Assembly (NCBI GenBank): GCA_014898425.1
Contig: RCSZ01000024.1
Location: 62,001 to 126,000, forward strand
Length of the DNA: 64,000 bases
DNA from: Botryotinia globosa
Lineage: Eukaryota; Ascomycota; Leotiomycetes; Helotiales; Sclerotiniaceae
Reading direction: 5' to 3'
Below the pieces are notes generated by a model. It worked only from the letters and a program-made list of their open reading frames with translations, did no database searches and had not been told where the DNA came from. Every line of letters begins with the position of its first letter. The first letter of the stretch is position 1. Shown here one piece after another: positions 22,988 through 35,131 of the stretch. Position numbers and translations under genes: made by a program.

Positions 22988-23517
22988 TATTAGGATATAT
23001 ATATAGTAATAAGCTATTAGATTCAATCCCTGATACTATACCTTTTATAATCAGATTATATACATAGTTTAATAATAAAGCTTACAACTTCTATTAATTG
23101 TTTTTGTATATGTAATAGAGTATCAGAGATTAAGCCAAGTGGATATTATTTTGGAATCTCTAATTTGGGCTTGCTTGATTGGAAATAGATTTTCTTAATA
23201 AGAAATAGATTAGAGATGAGGATGTATTTATTTAATGATTGGATATTCTAAATTTATTAATAAATTGATTATTAATAATAAGAATATAGCTAATACAATT
23301 GATATGTTATATTATATAGTTAATTATATAAATAAATATTCTTTATAATTAGTTTTTTCGGGACGAAAAGAATAAAAGAGGGGAGCTTTGCTAGGATATA
23401 TATATAGTAGTAAGCTATTAGGTTCAATCCCTGATACTGTGCTTTTATGATCAGATTGTATGCGTGGCTTAGTGATAAAGCTTACGACTTCTACTGGTTG
23501 TTTCCGTGCACGTGACA
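22988..23517 (+). mobile_element. complete TRIM element B (530 bp)
   Basis: LTRs at 22988-23117 and 23389-23517 (130 and 129 bp), flanked by perfect TAAAT duplications (22983-22987, 23518-23522). The interior (23118-23388) is homologous to that of element A and has no ORF. The putative primer site GTATCAGAGATTAAGCC sits at 23120-23136, and the purine tract AAAAGAATAAAAGAGGGGAG ends just before the right LTR. The right LTR (TGCTAGG to CACGTGACA) is much less eroded than the left one. Confidence 0.92.
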
Positions 23518-24059
23518 TAAATTTTATATAATCTAGATTTATAATATTTGAATTAATTAAAATTGAATATTTAATTAATTATTTATTACAACCTTGAAAA
23601 TACACTTTATATTTTAATTTCATTTAAATATTTATTAAATATTATAAAGAGAATTAAATATACAATCAATAATATTATACAAATAATTAAAGTAATCCTA
23701 CTAATTTGATATTATTATTAACAAAAAAAAGAGATTATAAAAATCTAGATTTTAAAGATTAAATAATTCTTTTGCAATCCACTACTATTGACCAAAAGTA
23801 TTATTAATCTTAACCCTAATCTTTTTAGGGGAAATAAATAGTAATAAATCTATACTCGAAATGTTTAATATATTAGTTATAATGAAAAAAGGAATGAGAT
23901 AAAAATGAAAACAAAAACAAAGGCAAAAACGAGGATGAGGATAAGCCTCAATTTTTATAAAAAGGTCTACCCTAGCAGATGAAAACAGGGATAAAGAATT
24001 TCTTTTCAGAATCGGATTGTTCTTTCTATAACAAGACCCTTTTATTAAATAGAATATAC

Positions 24060-24199
24060 TATTACGAGTATAGATTGAGTATTAGATAAAATATATGATA
24101 TTCTATGAGGTTGTATAGAAGGAGGTGGGGAGGCGCCGACTATATGGGGGGTGGATATCTAAGGCATCCACCTAACTACTACGTATTGAACCCGTGATA
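24060..24199. repeat. LTR of retrotransposon copy 1 (right)
   Basis: 140 bp, same landmarks as the left LTR, ending ACCCGTGATA. Every difference from the left LTR that I checked is C/T or G/A. Confidence 0.85.
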
Positions 24200-24204
24200 A
24201 TAAC

Positions 24205-26800
24205 TATGTATATCATAATACTAATAGAAGACTTAGTGATTTTAAATTTGAAAAATGAGTTGAAAACGAATCAAAATCTAATATTGAAGTCAAATTAAAT
24301 GTAAGATTAAACTGAATTGAATTTGCTTCCCTTTTCTAGGTTTTCTTTGAAGAATATTTTTAGTTTATTTTAAAAAGATATAATACGTATACTGGGGCGG
24401 CAATGTATAGATTACTTGTAATTTGTTATTAAATTCAAGCTTTAGATAATTCAATCTATATATTCAATAATATATATAGTTTACTAATCTAGATTCTTTA
24501 TTATAAATAGTTTATATTACTTATAGTGAAATTCTAATAGACTTTATATTTAAAAATAAGATCGATTTGAATAAAATCTAATGAAATCAATTTACATACT
24601 AAGAAGAAAATATGATGAATCAAGTTAAATTAGTTTATTGATCATCTTTTATATAATTCTATAATATATAATAATAATAAAGTCGATTAGTAAGATGTTA
24701 ATAAATGATTTAGTATACTTATTATAGAGTTTTACAACGAGGAGTGTGAAACCCCATGTCACGGGTTCACTCGCATAGTTAGTCTTGTTTGCTTAGTCAT
24801 CAGTGCCATTATATGGCACACTTCGAGGAAACCTTTCTTCCCCTCTTTGTCGAATATCATATATCTAAACATATACCTACACCCTATCCTGAGCGCCGTG
24901 ATACCCCAAGAAGCGAAATTAATAGAAGGAGAGTCTTACTAGACGAGTCGTAGAACAAGGGACTGAAGTGAAGAAAGCTAGAAAAGAGACTGCGTGCGAG
25001 AGCCCAAAGATCGCCTAGGAGTGAGTTAATAGTACTGCGTGGCATAGCTAAATCGATCTGATTATTTTTTAGTATTACTTCTTGTCTAAGCTACTAAGAT
25101 TTTAGGACTGTTGAGCACCCTGAAGATACTAAAGCTACTACGACGGTGAAATCCTCGAATATAATTTCTTGTTATACCTCAGGGAATTGCTAAAGAGAAC
25201 ATATGGAGACAATATCTGCAAGGAAATTCCTATACAATCATATCCAGGTCATGTCAATATTATCATCTCCATAAATCTATTGAAAACTAAATGTTTATCC
25301 ATGACTTATAAGCAACTTCTCAAATTACAACCTCACACAATCTTTCCAGGCATAGGATTTTTGAAGAAATTTTGATTCGACAACATCTTATTCTGTGATT
25401 TCATGAATACTTTTAGTCGCTGTGTCATTTCCACACTATCAACTTCAAGCACTATGAGTTGTTGCTCCACCCCATCTTTCTATCTTCGCTTCTTTTCAGG
25501 AGTACAGACTGCTCTGGATGTTGGTATATGACTTTAGAACATCGACAAGAAAAGTCAACTTAATTTATCCAAGAATCAATAACTATCAAAGCTGAATATG
25601 ATATGATTGTGCTTCCCTTTGAAAATGCACTCTGAAGCATTGTTTTTGTTCTGACAGTCTTGAAGCTTAGGGCGGTGTTTCTATACCTTGGTTCTGCTTA
25701 TCTTCTAGTTTTCAGATATACAGGTGGTTCTTTCAGGTCTAATGTACATTTAGCATCTGAACAAATTTGAAATCAGCTATTTGCTTCCCCGGACTTCGCA
25801 AATCGATGAATTTTGAGATGCTGATCCAGACAACCGGGTATACCTCCCATAATTTCGGAAATGAAAAGCGATCCCCAGGCCATTCTGTACACGCATACCC
25901 TTTACCCCTTCTCCCTCGCTTAGAGTGTACCCCGCTTTTTGTGTAACATCAGATAGACAGTCACCAAAATCCTCCATAAAACTTTCCGATACTGTCTTGT
26001 TCATCACAAAATCTTAGTTGGCATAGGAATGATTCAAACCGAATAAATCTAATTCTCAGTCAATAAATGTTGATTTCGAATCCTAGACACATCATCAATT
26101 GTGAGTTTGACATTTTGAGTGATAGCCGTCATGCTATGTAGTAGAACAAGCTTATCGCTTGATTCCTTGCGTTTTGTTCTAGGGTTATTCTGATACTATG
26201 TTTGAAAGCCCATAACTTGAGGCGTTTTGAGGACCCAAATAGTACTCATTTCAAACTCGCACAGTAATGTGTTATTGTTGATATTAGATAATTGGATGCC
26301 CATATCAACAAAGGGTCTTTCACCCTTGGGAAGTTTGATGTGTTTGCTGGATTACTTCTAACAGAAGATAATTTAAAGAATTAAAAAGAGAAAAAAGAGG
26401 TGGATCTGTGGTTAGCTTGCGGCTACAAGAGTACAGCTGAAGAGAGATGCCATTTAGAAATCGAAGACTCTGCCAACGAAAAAATAAAACACCATTGAAG
26501 ACTAGTCCAATTGTCTCTCCTATTTATGGATGAGGCAAGAAAAAGAAGTCGCTGGGAATCAAAATCACATCAAAATATTTAAGTTGCGTGGCATCTCAAG
26601 TGTATCGTCTCAGCGAATTTTTTCGAAGAGGAAATGAGTTTCCTAAAAATCAAATTCCATACTCGATCTACCTAGGTACCCAGTACATACATCTCTATCT
26701 TAAAGTACTCCAAGAAATCTGCAATTTCAATTTCAATTTCAATCCTCTTCATCAAGGACACCCGTCGTCAAATACCCCTCATTGGTACCCTGCGTTACTT
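24205..26800. other. low-gene-density island; no gene called
   Basis: AT-rich to about 24720, then moderate GC to 26800. Short frames exist (25169-25375 plus; 25777-26007 minus, MMNKTVSESFMEDFGDCLSD) but none has support from splice structure or recognised motifs. Some may be exon remnants. Confidence 0.35.
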
Positions 26801-26814
26801 CCTGCATTCGTATT

Positions 26815-28335
26815 TCAATTTCCAGCATTACCTGCCGCATTTCCACCTCCTTTCTCCCCAAAATCAAAGCCCAATCCAGCCACCTTCTTCGAAACCCACA
26901 CCTTCATCAACTTCCCCACAAGCGTAACCACATAATCCAACCCTAACATAACATTCTCACTCAAGTTGTGCACCATCCAATTTTGCACGACTTCTCCGCC
27001 GACATTAGCGCCGAGGTTGAAAAGAGGGGATAGCCATCCGTTCTGTTGTTTGCGGCCTTGTCTCGTGTCATCCCATTCACTTCTACCTCCACCCCGTCTC
27101 GCCTTTTGCTCGTCCCCATCACTACTCCCCCATTGCCACCACCTTCTTCTTGTGCTAGTTTTTTCTGCTTGATCTCGACTGGTACTTCCAACTGAGCCAA
27201 AGCCATCACTAGCAGCATCACCAACACCAGAATTCTTACTGCCACCTCGCTGTCCATGTCCATCCACACCATCAGAAGCCTTGTTCATCCCATCTCTCCC
27301 ATCCCCTCCCAGCTCCTTCAATTCGCGTATCTTGTCGTCAACATTCTTCATCTTGCTCTTCAAAAGCGAAGTACTAGACACTGCCTGCGCCCTAAACCTA
27401 CCCACCAACTCCCTCATCGCATTCGAATTGCTGTAATTATTCCCCTCAATCACCAGCCCTCCTTCCGCCTCCGCCGTCTTTCCCAAGTGCTTTAAGATCC
27501 CCCCCAGTCTCGCAAAAACATTTGCTTCCCCTACTACCTCCTTAATCCCCCCACAAACTTGCCAAATCCCGTGTGTGTGATGGTTTTCGGCTTCTAATCT
27601 CTTGACTTTGTCTTGGTCTGTGCGCCAAAACCATTTGCCATTCTCATGATGTAATTGTTTTACCAATTCAATGTTGTGACTGAGCAGGGAATCTGTGATC
27701 CGATTGAGATCTCCATACAAAGTCATGAAATCATCAATGATATCCGAATTCGAGTTGACAAGTTCGTGTATAGTTTCACGAATTGTTATAAGTTGATTTT
27801 GCGTGGAAGATTCCTCATTCGTCTTCCCATCTAGCCAAGAGCGTATACTGCCTTCCCGTTGCCGCATTGCTTCGTATGCATCAATAACGGGTAATAAACC
27901 TTCGAGGGAATCAACCGTATGTTCGATCCAGAGGTGAGAGTTTAATGTGAGGGTATCGAAGGAAGAAGATAGATTACGCATTTGGGAGCGAAGAATGGGG
28001 GTTGGAGGTTCGAGACAGAGGGATTGGAGGTGAGAAGAGGTGGATCTTAGAGCGTTGATAGAGGGGAGCTCAAGGAGAGACTTTTCGCGGCAGATTGGCT
28101 GAGAAGGATGGTGAGCAAAACCAAACAAGGAGATGCTACCGCTCATAAACAATAAAATGGAGAAAATAACAGAAATTGATACAAGCAAGCGGATGAACAA
28201 GGACCTGTATTTTTTGTTGTTGTAGAATGTGGGTTCTTCTTGAGATGCGGATGGAGTTGACGATGAGGAGGCAAACTTGTTGGCGAGATAATTCTCAGGT
28301 GACTCTGAGAAACTTAAGGCTTCAAGATTATCCAT
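26815..28335 (-). CDS. single-pass membrane protein with coiled-coil-like lumenal part, 506 aa
   Basis: I chose the ATG at 28335 (MDNLEALSFSESPENYLANK). The open frame continues upstream to 28452, but that part is hydrophobic leader-type sequence. A Ser-rich cytosolic-looking N-terminus (1-45) is followed by one clear membrane span at about 46-74 (RLLVSISVIFSILLF). Then comes a long polar, helix-rich region (about 90-330) without Cys-rich domains. Residues about 340-440 are Gly/Ser/Asp/Arg-rich and look disordered. The C-terminus is mildly hydrophobic (LDYVVTLVGKLMKVW) and Gly/Asn-rich. The span followed by a long C-terminal part suggests a type II or integral ER/vacuolar membrane protein. 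There are no introns and codon use is normal. Family not recognised. Confidence 0.7.
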   Translation of the reverse strand: MDNLEALSFSESPENYLANKFASSSSTPSASQEEPTFYNNKKYRSLFIRLLVSISVIFSILLFMSGSISLFGFAHHPSQPICREKSLLELPSINALRSTSSHLQSLCLEPPTPILRSQMRNLSSSFDTLTLNSHLWIEHTVDSLEGLLPVIDAYEAMRQREGSIRSWLDGKTNEESSTQNQLITIRETIHELVNSNSDIIDDFMTLYGDLNRITDSLLSHNIELVKQLHHENGKWFWRTDQDKVKRLEAENHHTHGIWQVCGGIKEVVGEANVFARLGGILKHLGKTAEAEGGLVIEGNNYSNSNAMRELVGRFRAQAVSSTSLLKSKMKNVDDKIRELKELGGDGRDGMNKASDGVDGHGQRGGSKNSGVGDAASDGFGSVGSTSRDQAEKTSTRRRWWQWGSSDGDEQKARRGGGRSEWDDTRQGRKQQNGWLSPLFNLGANVGGEVVQNWMVHNLSENVMLGLDYVVTLVGKLMKVWVSKKVAGLGFDFGEKGGGNAAGNAGN

Positions 28336-28459
28336 TATGGATGTATTGGTACTACTGGTACAGTAGTAAAAGAGATTGAAATATTGCAATGTTTTGATAA
28401 GGTTGTAAAAAAGGGTGAACGATTGTAATGTAATGTATATATATATCCACATCCACCAT

Positions 28460-29900
28460 CCATCATCCTGTACTGTACTGATGTGCTACATATGATCTAG
28501 ATACTATCCTTAGCCACTATCTAGTAAACTCAGTTTCAGTCTCAGTTGGTAGATACCTAATGATGTGCTGGCAGAAACTTACTCAATTAAATCCATGTAT
28601 TCCGATCGCTAATCCATTCTGGTACATACTATCATGCCTTTTCTTTCTACCCCTAACTTTCATATTCTTTGTTAGGAGAAACAAGTGGATTATTCACCCA
28701 GCTCCCACGAAAGAGAATGTAAGGGAATGAAAGAGGATTAAAAAACAAATTTTCGTACCCTGTTTGTAGAATCAAAATGAAGGCTCGAAGTGAAGCTGAA
28801 GAAGAATTAACTAAAGAAAGGAAGAGCATCGAATGATACTTCAGTGTTATTCCAAGGACTATACTCGTAGAGACTTATTCGTGCTTGTAGATGTTGACCT
28901 AGTAGATGATCTTGATGGAGACGATAATGACAGCGATGTTGATGTTGAGTGGTGCTAATTTTGATGATAGAATAAAGGAGGGTGGATGGGTTAGAGATCA
29001 CATAATAATTTTGACAAATCGGAAGGTCGAGCTGAAAGTAAGAGTTCTGGAATCTACTTGCCGCACAGATATTGTTTTGTAGTAAAATCCCTGCAAATTT
29101 GATGTTTTAATTAAAATAATTAATTTCGGGGCGAGCTAGCTCGCCAGTGTTTCGGAGCGCCTGATATTACCTACAATCACTCGTTTTGAAGGGGTATGCT
29201 TTTGATATATAGTTTTATTAGCCTTTGAAAATGATATTGATTAGGAGAAAAAGAATAAACAAAGAGTCTTCTTTATTGAATTCTCTTTTGAATAGTTTCA
29301 ATATGACTAATTTAGATATCTATTAGCCTCTAATATTGAAAGATTAGAGACGAAATTTATTCTTTTCCTTTTTATTCTTCTTTTCTTCGAAATTCTTTCT
29401 TTACTTTAGAAAAGGTATCATGTGATCATATCATACCACGTGACCACATACAAATTGGATTTCTGAGTCTTAAAAAACAGAATACAAACATACGGCATAC
29501 AAAAATTCCGTAAAATCTGATGCGTAAGTTTCTTTCGCTGCGCTCCGAAACATAGCTTCTTCAATTCGAATTAATATATTCTGAAAAAAGTTATTTTACA
29601 ACTAATATTATTAGATATCTAAAAAATATATATAATTTATTTTCAATTATTTTTATTATATAAATATAAAAATAAAGAAATTGATATAAAAAGAAAGAGA
29701 TTTAGACTGAGTATTTCTATACTTAGAAATTAAATAAATATAACTAATTTGTTCAATAAGTTTTTTCTATATAAAATGAAAACAAAGTAACTTTATTAAT
29801 ATATTAAGATATTATTCTTATTTTCTCTTAATAAAATATTAATATTTATAGTCTAATTATTTAGAGTCTTTTCTTAAAAGAAGAAGATATTTCTATTAAA
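28460..29900. other. upstream region of the membrane-protein gene; nothing further called
   Basis: 28460-29100 is ordinary intergenic DNA and probably the promoter. 29130-29145 is a 16-bp perfect palindrome (GGCGAGCTAGCTCGCC). From about 29570 the sequence becomes AT-rich. No gene seen. Confidence 0.4.
29149..29551. mobile_element. 403-bp candidate MITE with 12-bp inverted ends
   Basis: GTTTCGGAGCGC at 29149-29160 and its exact reverse complement at 29540-29551. The interior is non-coding. No clear target duplication, so this is a candidate only. Confidence 0.45.
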
Positions 29901-29910
29901 AAAAAGATTA

Positions 29911-30602
29911 TTGAAGGTTTACCTCCTTAATAATCTTGCGGCCTATAAGGGCCGAAAATATATAGATACGAAAAAAGAGAACCTCGCTTAGTGAAACTCG
30001 ATTCTAACAATCTTATTGGTTATAATGATTTTGTGACTTTTTTAGCATTGTAGCTACAGCGTTATAACAATTAGATTTTTTTAATAAAATTATTTAAATT
30101 AATTTATTTAAATCAATTGGAATTAAATAAAAGAAAAGAAAAGTGGTAATTATATAAAATATATAAAGAGTTTTCAAATAATATTATTTTTATAATATTA
30201 GCTTTAAAACTAAGGTTTTTCTAAAGGATTGAAGTTTTAATAGTATATAAAGCTAAAGTTTATATAAGTAATTAAAAGAGGCTTATATTGAGTGTAGTGA
30301 ACCCAATATTAATAAAAATTATTTTAATATTATAGTTTTCGTGGTTCAGTAATATAATTGTTGATCTGATGTGATGTAACCCACAAAAATCTAAATAAAA
30401 TTATAAAATCTGAACAAAATTATAAAATCCAAATAAAATTAAAAAATCCAAATAAAGTTATAAAAAAAGCAATATAATGAGGTAAACCGACCTCGCCTGC
30501 AAGCCTTCAATATAATTTCTTTTTTAGATTTTTATAATTATAAATATAATTATATAACACTTTCTCAAAAAGCAAGGGGTCCGGGGGCTCGCAGGCCCCT
30601 GG
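29911..30602 (+). mobile_element. Helitron-like non-autonomous element, copy 1 (692 bp)
   Basis: Starts TTGAAGGTTTACCTCC and ends GGGGGCTCGCAGGCCCCTGG, where GGGGC and GCCCC can form a hairpin directly before a CTGG end. The flanking bases are A on the left and T on the right, and no duplication is visible. A CTRR-type end with a nearby hairpin and insertion between A and T are classic Helitron marks, although the 5' TT is not the canonical TC. An inverted copy of the 5' motif (GAGGTAAACC, then CCTTCAA) lies about 90-125 bp before the 3' end, as in Helentron-type subterminal repeats. No Rep/helicase ORF. A second copy is at 37732-38449. Confidence 0.5.
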
Positions 30603-31060
30603 TTCGATATAAAGCTATTAAAGAAAATATTAATTAGAATAATAATAATATATTAATTATAGATACAAATGAACTTAATAAGAAAGTTTAGTAATTTTAT
30701 TAATATATATTACAAACTAATATTCTTCTGATTAAAAAAACTAGTCATCGAGGAAAATGAATTTAGAGATAAAAAGCATTTAAATGTTCATTATTGATAT
30801 ACTTCTTAATAATTATAATAGAATTCTCATATCGATTCAAATTAAATATTAATAAAAACTTGATCTAATTTTTCCGAAAAAAAATTCTTTCCTTGTTCAT
30901 ATGATATATCTATTTATTTATTTATTTATAATTATTGACATCTATTCTATGACCTCTCTAGGGGTATTTTAGATGTACTACGAAGCGAGTCTAAAGGGAG
31001 CAAGACCCTCTGTTGTTTATAGTAGTTTAACTGTTTTCACTTTGAAAGATATTCCTTTTT
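30603..31060. other. AT-rich decayed DNA beyond the LINE 3' end
   Basis: No ORF. CTAGTCATCGAGGAAAATG at about 30745 resembles the outer tip (CTAGCCATCAGGGAAAAAG) of the inverted-repeat arms at 41119, perhaps another remnant of that repeat. Confidence 0.3.
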
Positions 31061-31389
31061 TTCGGCGCTACTCGGATTGGCTGGAGTAGTCCGACCAACC
31101 GGATGCTTTTAACAATCTATAGTGTGGAGCTCTGGTGTTTATCTTATAGATACTCTTGGGGTGGTGGGTATTAGGGGTGATTACGGAGATTGAAAGAGGA
31201 TAGGTGAATAGTGTGGTATAATATTAGAAAAGTTTATAGGTGGTTTTGATGTATAGTGGCTTTTATAGCTTTTTATATATAATTGGGATAAATGTAGGTG
31301 AAGAATTCTATTCCAGTTAGAAATTTAATAAAACAATCTGGGGATTGTAGAAGGCGTTTAATATATTTGATCGCACTATACTCGGTTTA

Positions 31390-32796
31390 TATCGGGCCGA
31401 GTGTCAGGGGCCAGTCTACTCGCGTCCGGTTGTTGAGTACACATTGGAAGAAGTGATAAAGGGTCTTACTACCCCCGCATGAATACTCATTGCAGTTATT
31501 TTCATAATTGAATTTAGTATAATATACAGCGAAATTACCGTAACCTATTTGCAGCACTAGACGTTTATAGAAGATCCTGTATAGAAGCTGAAGAGTAGGT
31601 GGTTCAATGATTTTGTATACCGGGGATTATATCCTGTATCCCGAGGATATTGTAGCACTAGTATAAGCCTACTATGATATTTCTACGTGCCGGTACCTTG
31701 CCTTGTAGATGGACCGAGTACTGCTGGCTGTTGGGAGTGGGAATGGGCCGATATCCATCAGGCTCGATGTATCTAAATCAGCAAAACAATCCACCACTTC
31801 GTTTCCTTCAATTCCAGTATATTCTGAAGACTACTTCACCTTGATATTATAATATTGTATTACTTAATGATATTTATGGAAAGCCTACTGGGAGGATACT
31901 GGAACTCGGCCTCTCATATTCCAAATAACTGATGTGCTGTCGATACACATCTAAATTTATCCTCTGTAGGGGTAATCGATTGTATTTAAAAAGCGCTCCA
32001 ATCCACACTAAACGCCAATTACTTCAGTATTAAAGATTTACAATTATTTTTCGATTTGCTTGTAACCGTTTCCGATCTATAGTCTACCTCGGTATATAGC
32101 GTAGCCATAACTGATATGGTGATTGCAATCAATATATTGCTTAAATCCACCCAAGAAAATGGTGTAGTTTTCAACTGGGAGTTGCTTCTATTAGGTATTG
32201 AATGTTTCTAATGCTTCTTTTTTATTCAGGCTGTTTGTCGAATTGGTGCGGTAGCTTTCTAAGAAGTGCGGCCAGAGTAGCTTTGGTCATTTTATTGTAG
32301 GTATAATACGCCCCATTCTTTGAAGTTTGATTATCGGTTTCTTCGGGGTGTTTGTAGTTCTACCCCGTTTTCACAAAATCGGTTTAAGCTGATCAATCAG
32401 CAGATAGTTTATATCTATTATTTGAAGCCAAAGCGCAAATCTTAGTTTAACTTGCTCCAGAGTAACAATTACCGAAGGTAATCCAGCCCCAGTTAGTAGA
32501 GCAGTTATCAATATCGTTTTGTATACTGATAGAACCCTTCTGGTAATACTGTGAATAGCTTTGCTGATGAGCCCTATATACTTTTTGATTCTAATGCTAG
32601 TAAACGCAATACTTGCCCCACTCCCATTCTTGTAAAAGCTACTATACCAGACTTCCAATCCGAAAAGGGTTACTAGCATAACGTATATAACAACTGCCTT
32701 CCATAAACAAGTAGCGCTCGGCCTGTGGACAGTATGTGCAATTAATCGAATGTGTGCAGCGATCTGGAGATCCTTTGTAATACGTATTCTGACATA
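31390..32796 (-). pseudogene. eroded 3' third of LINE ORF2 (RT end, RNase H, zinc finger)
   Basis: Stops and AT bias increase sharply here, yet family landmarks survive in shifting frames. Examples are a thumb-type segment (SLIQKV-like; now YIGLISKAIHSITRRVLSVY) at about 32500-32590, an RNase H motif GIEGNEVVDCFADL at about 31765-31810, and a C-terminal finger reading CNEYSCGGSKTLYHFFQC at about 31440-31490. These are recognised from LINE family knowledge. The frame is destroyed. Confidence 0.65.
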
Positions 32797-35088
32797 TTAT
32801 AGAAACGTGAGATGCCTGTCGAAGAGGATCCCGAGCCATCTTAGCGTTAATTGGGCTCCCCCTGGAATCCCGAGCGGTGTCGGAGCGACAGCCCAGTTCG
32901 GGTTGATTCGGAGGGCCGGGTTTGCTGTATCGCGCCTCCTGGATATGTGCAGGAGCTCGAACTTTTCTGGTGCAAAGAAGACCTTGTTCTCTTCACCCCA
33001 CCGAAGGATTCGTCGTACTGTCTTCTGCAGGATGCGTACGTTCGTCGAGAGGTTCTTGGACGTGTGGTAGAGATCGATATCATCAGCGTAGCCAAAACGA
33101 TGCTTAGTATCCTGATTGAGAAGCTCAGCTAGGTATAAAGTATAGAGGATTGGGGAGAGTGGGGATCCTTGGGGGGTCCCGCAGGCCACTGGGGAGTCCT
33201 GAGTTGTGATCCCTTCTAGTCTAATTCTCACTTGCCTTCCTGTGAGAAAGGAGTCGATCAGTGTCAGCAATGACCTTGGCCAGCCCTGTTTGATCATCTG
33301 CTTAATGAGGCGCCTTTTTAGAAGAGTATCAAAGGCTCCCTGCACGTCCATTGTAACAAGTGTTACCACCTGACCTGCTGCTAGGGCGAGCTCGGCATCG
33401 TGTGTGAACGCTACGGTGAGATCCGTGCCTGCCATTTTCGGAAGTACACCGCAATGCTGAGGGCTGATCACTTTGTGTCTCATAGCTGTCCATGCAATCT
33501 GGCTCACAATATATCTCTCTAGGCCTTTGCCAATACAAGAGATCAGAGCGATTGGTCTCCATAATCGGAAAGATGCTCTGTCCTTTTTGCCTGCCTTGGG
33601 TAGTATGACTACTTCCGCAAGCTTCCATTCGATAGGATAGTAGCTCAAGGCTAGGTATAACGAGAATATCTCTCTTATCAGGTTCTTGACACTCGCCCAG
33701 CTCGCTCTGAAGAGGCGAACAGTCGCTCGGTCGACTCCCGGGGACGTGCTTTTGACTCCGATCGTATATGCCTCAACCTTTTCCGCTGTGGTTGTCCTCT
33801 TCCACGGGAGTGTGGATCGGAACAATCGCTCCAGAATGGGGTCGGTTTCCAGATCATCTGACGCTTTGAACCGATAGAGAACTGCAGTGAAGAGAGCCTC
33901 CGCTTTCTGCTCGGTTTCAATTATCTCCCGGCCGTCTATCACTAGTGGGGGGGCCTTTAGGGCCGCTTCGGGGGTGAGCTTGTACCAGTTCATAACCTTG
34001 TACAGCTCCTCGTCGTTCTCTACACTGTCGAGTCGCTCAGTCCAGTAAGCTCGTTTCGCCGCCCGCACTACCCTCTGTAGCTCTTGTTGGGCGCGCTTCC
34101 TTTCATCGTCCGATCCCATCACTCGAGCACTTAGGTGGGCTTTATGGGCCTCTCTGCACCCTGGTGTCCACCATGGGGAGGCTCTGTACGCCTGTCGACT
34201 TGGACAGCCCACCGCACGTATTGAGGCGTCCAGCGCAATGGCCAGTTCCCGGATACTCTCCTCGATATCAATAGTCGTCTGGATATTAGGATTCTGCATA
34301 TGCGCAAGGCGATTCGCCATTACCCCTACCAGGCTGGGTAAGTCAGATTCGCACACTCGAAAGTAAACCTGGTCCAAAGCTATTGTATTGCATTCCATCA
34401 CAGTGATTACTTGTGTACTGTAATCAGACCCACAGTGTAAGCTCTCGTCGACCTCAGTCGACACCTAAGAGCGGTTGGAGGATTTGAGGTCCAGAGCATA
34501 CCCCCTCGCATGCATTGGTACACCTGGAGTGCCGACAAATTCCATCCCCTGTTCTGTTGCCCAGTGTGCTAGCGCTGCCCCTTGATTTGCTGTTGCTACA
34601 CCCGGTTCCCACATCTCATGCTTAGCGTTGAAGTCCCCACCGATGATGGTGCTTGTTCCCATCGGGACCTCCAAATCCAGGATATACTGCATCGTCACCG
34701 GGTCGAGCGGGGCTCGGTACAGGTTAAGGATCGCATACTCGTCGACATTAACCCACAGAAGATCTCTGCTCCCTGTTCGACTCATTTGCTGCACTCTGAG
34801 GTCGGCATTTTTCCGTATGTATGTGACTACCCTCCGCCCCAGGTCGCCCCTATTATCCTCGCCCGAGCCCTGCCATGTATCTACCGGCTGATACCGGTCA
34901 TACGTGCTGTGGCTTTGAGTTCTTGAATTGTCGTATAGCCTGGGCTCTTGAACGCAAATAACATCAATCCCGGCCTCGCCGGCCAACTGGAGTAAAGTGA
35001 TGTGATTCGCGTGGCCTCTTCCGACATTAGCCCGTGCTATCTTGAGCTGTCTCTCCTCTGCAGCAGTCTTATCGGTCGTACGACTCAT
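32797..35088 (-). pseudogene. LINE ORF2: endonuclease and reverse transcriptase, interrupted
   Basis: Translation from the ATG at 35088 gives an EEP-fold endonuclease. It shows RANVGRGHANH, ICVQEP (catalytic Glu) and GGDFNAKHEMW. A TAG at 34467-34465 stops it after 207 codons. The same frame goes on for 555 codons. The endonuclease motif normally reading S-D-H is here GSDY, a His to Tyr change that would remove a catalytic residue and fits a C to T mutation. The reverse transcriptase follows: RLWRPIALISCIGKGLERYI, DVQGAFDTL (motif A), GTPQGSPLSPIL (motif B) and GYADDIDLY (motif C). A second stop at 32797 ends the readable part. Intact relatives are usually over 1000 residues. GC content is far above the surroundings. 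Confidence 0.85.
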
Positions 35089-35131
35089 GCAGAGGTGGGC
35101 GGAGTGTCGGTGGAGTCCACGCCCTCGTCGC

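Larger units (their letters stand above)
16242..24199. mobile_element. RIP-eroded LTR retrotransposon, copy 1 (7958 bp)
   Basis: Two 140-bp LTRs (16242-16381 and 24060-24199) bound the element, which is flanked by the perfect 5-bp duplication ATAAC (16237-16241, 24200-24204). The LTR differences are all transitions. The interior is almost pure A/T and has no readable gag or pol. It is co-linear with copy 2 at 40243-49055, allowing for nested insertions. A purine run next to the left LTR on the minus strand (AAAGAGAAA) weakly suggests minus-strand coding. Taking away nested TRIMs leaves about 6.7 kb, a normal size for an autonomous LTR element. Superfamily cannot be assigned. Confidence 0.85.
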
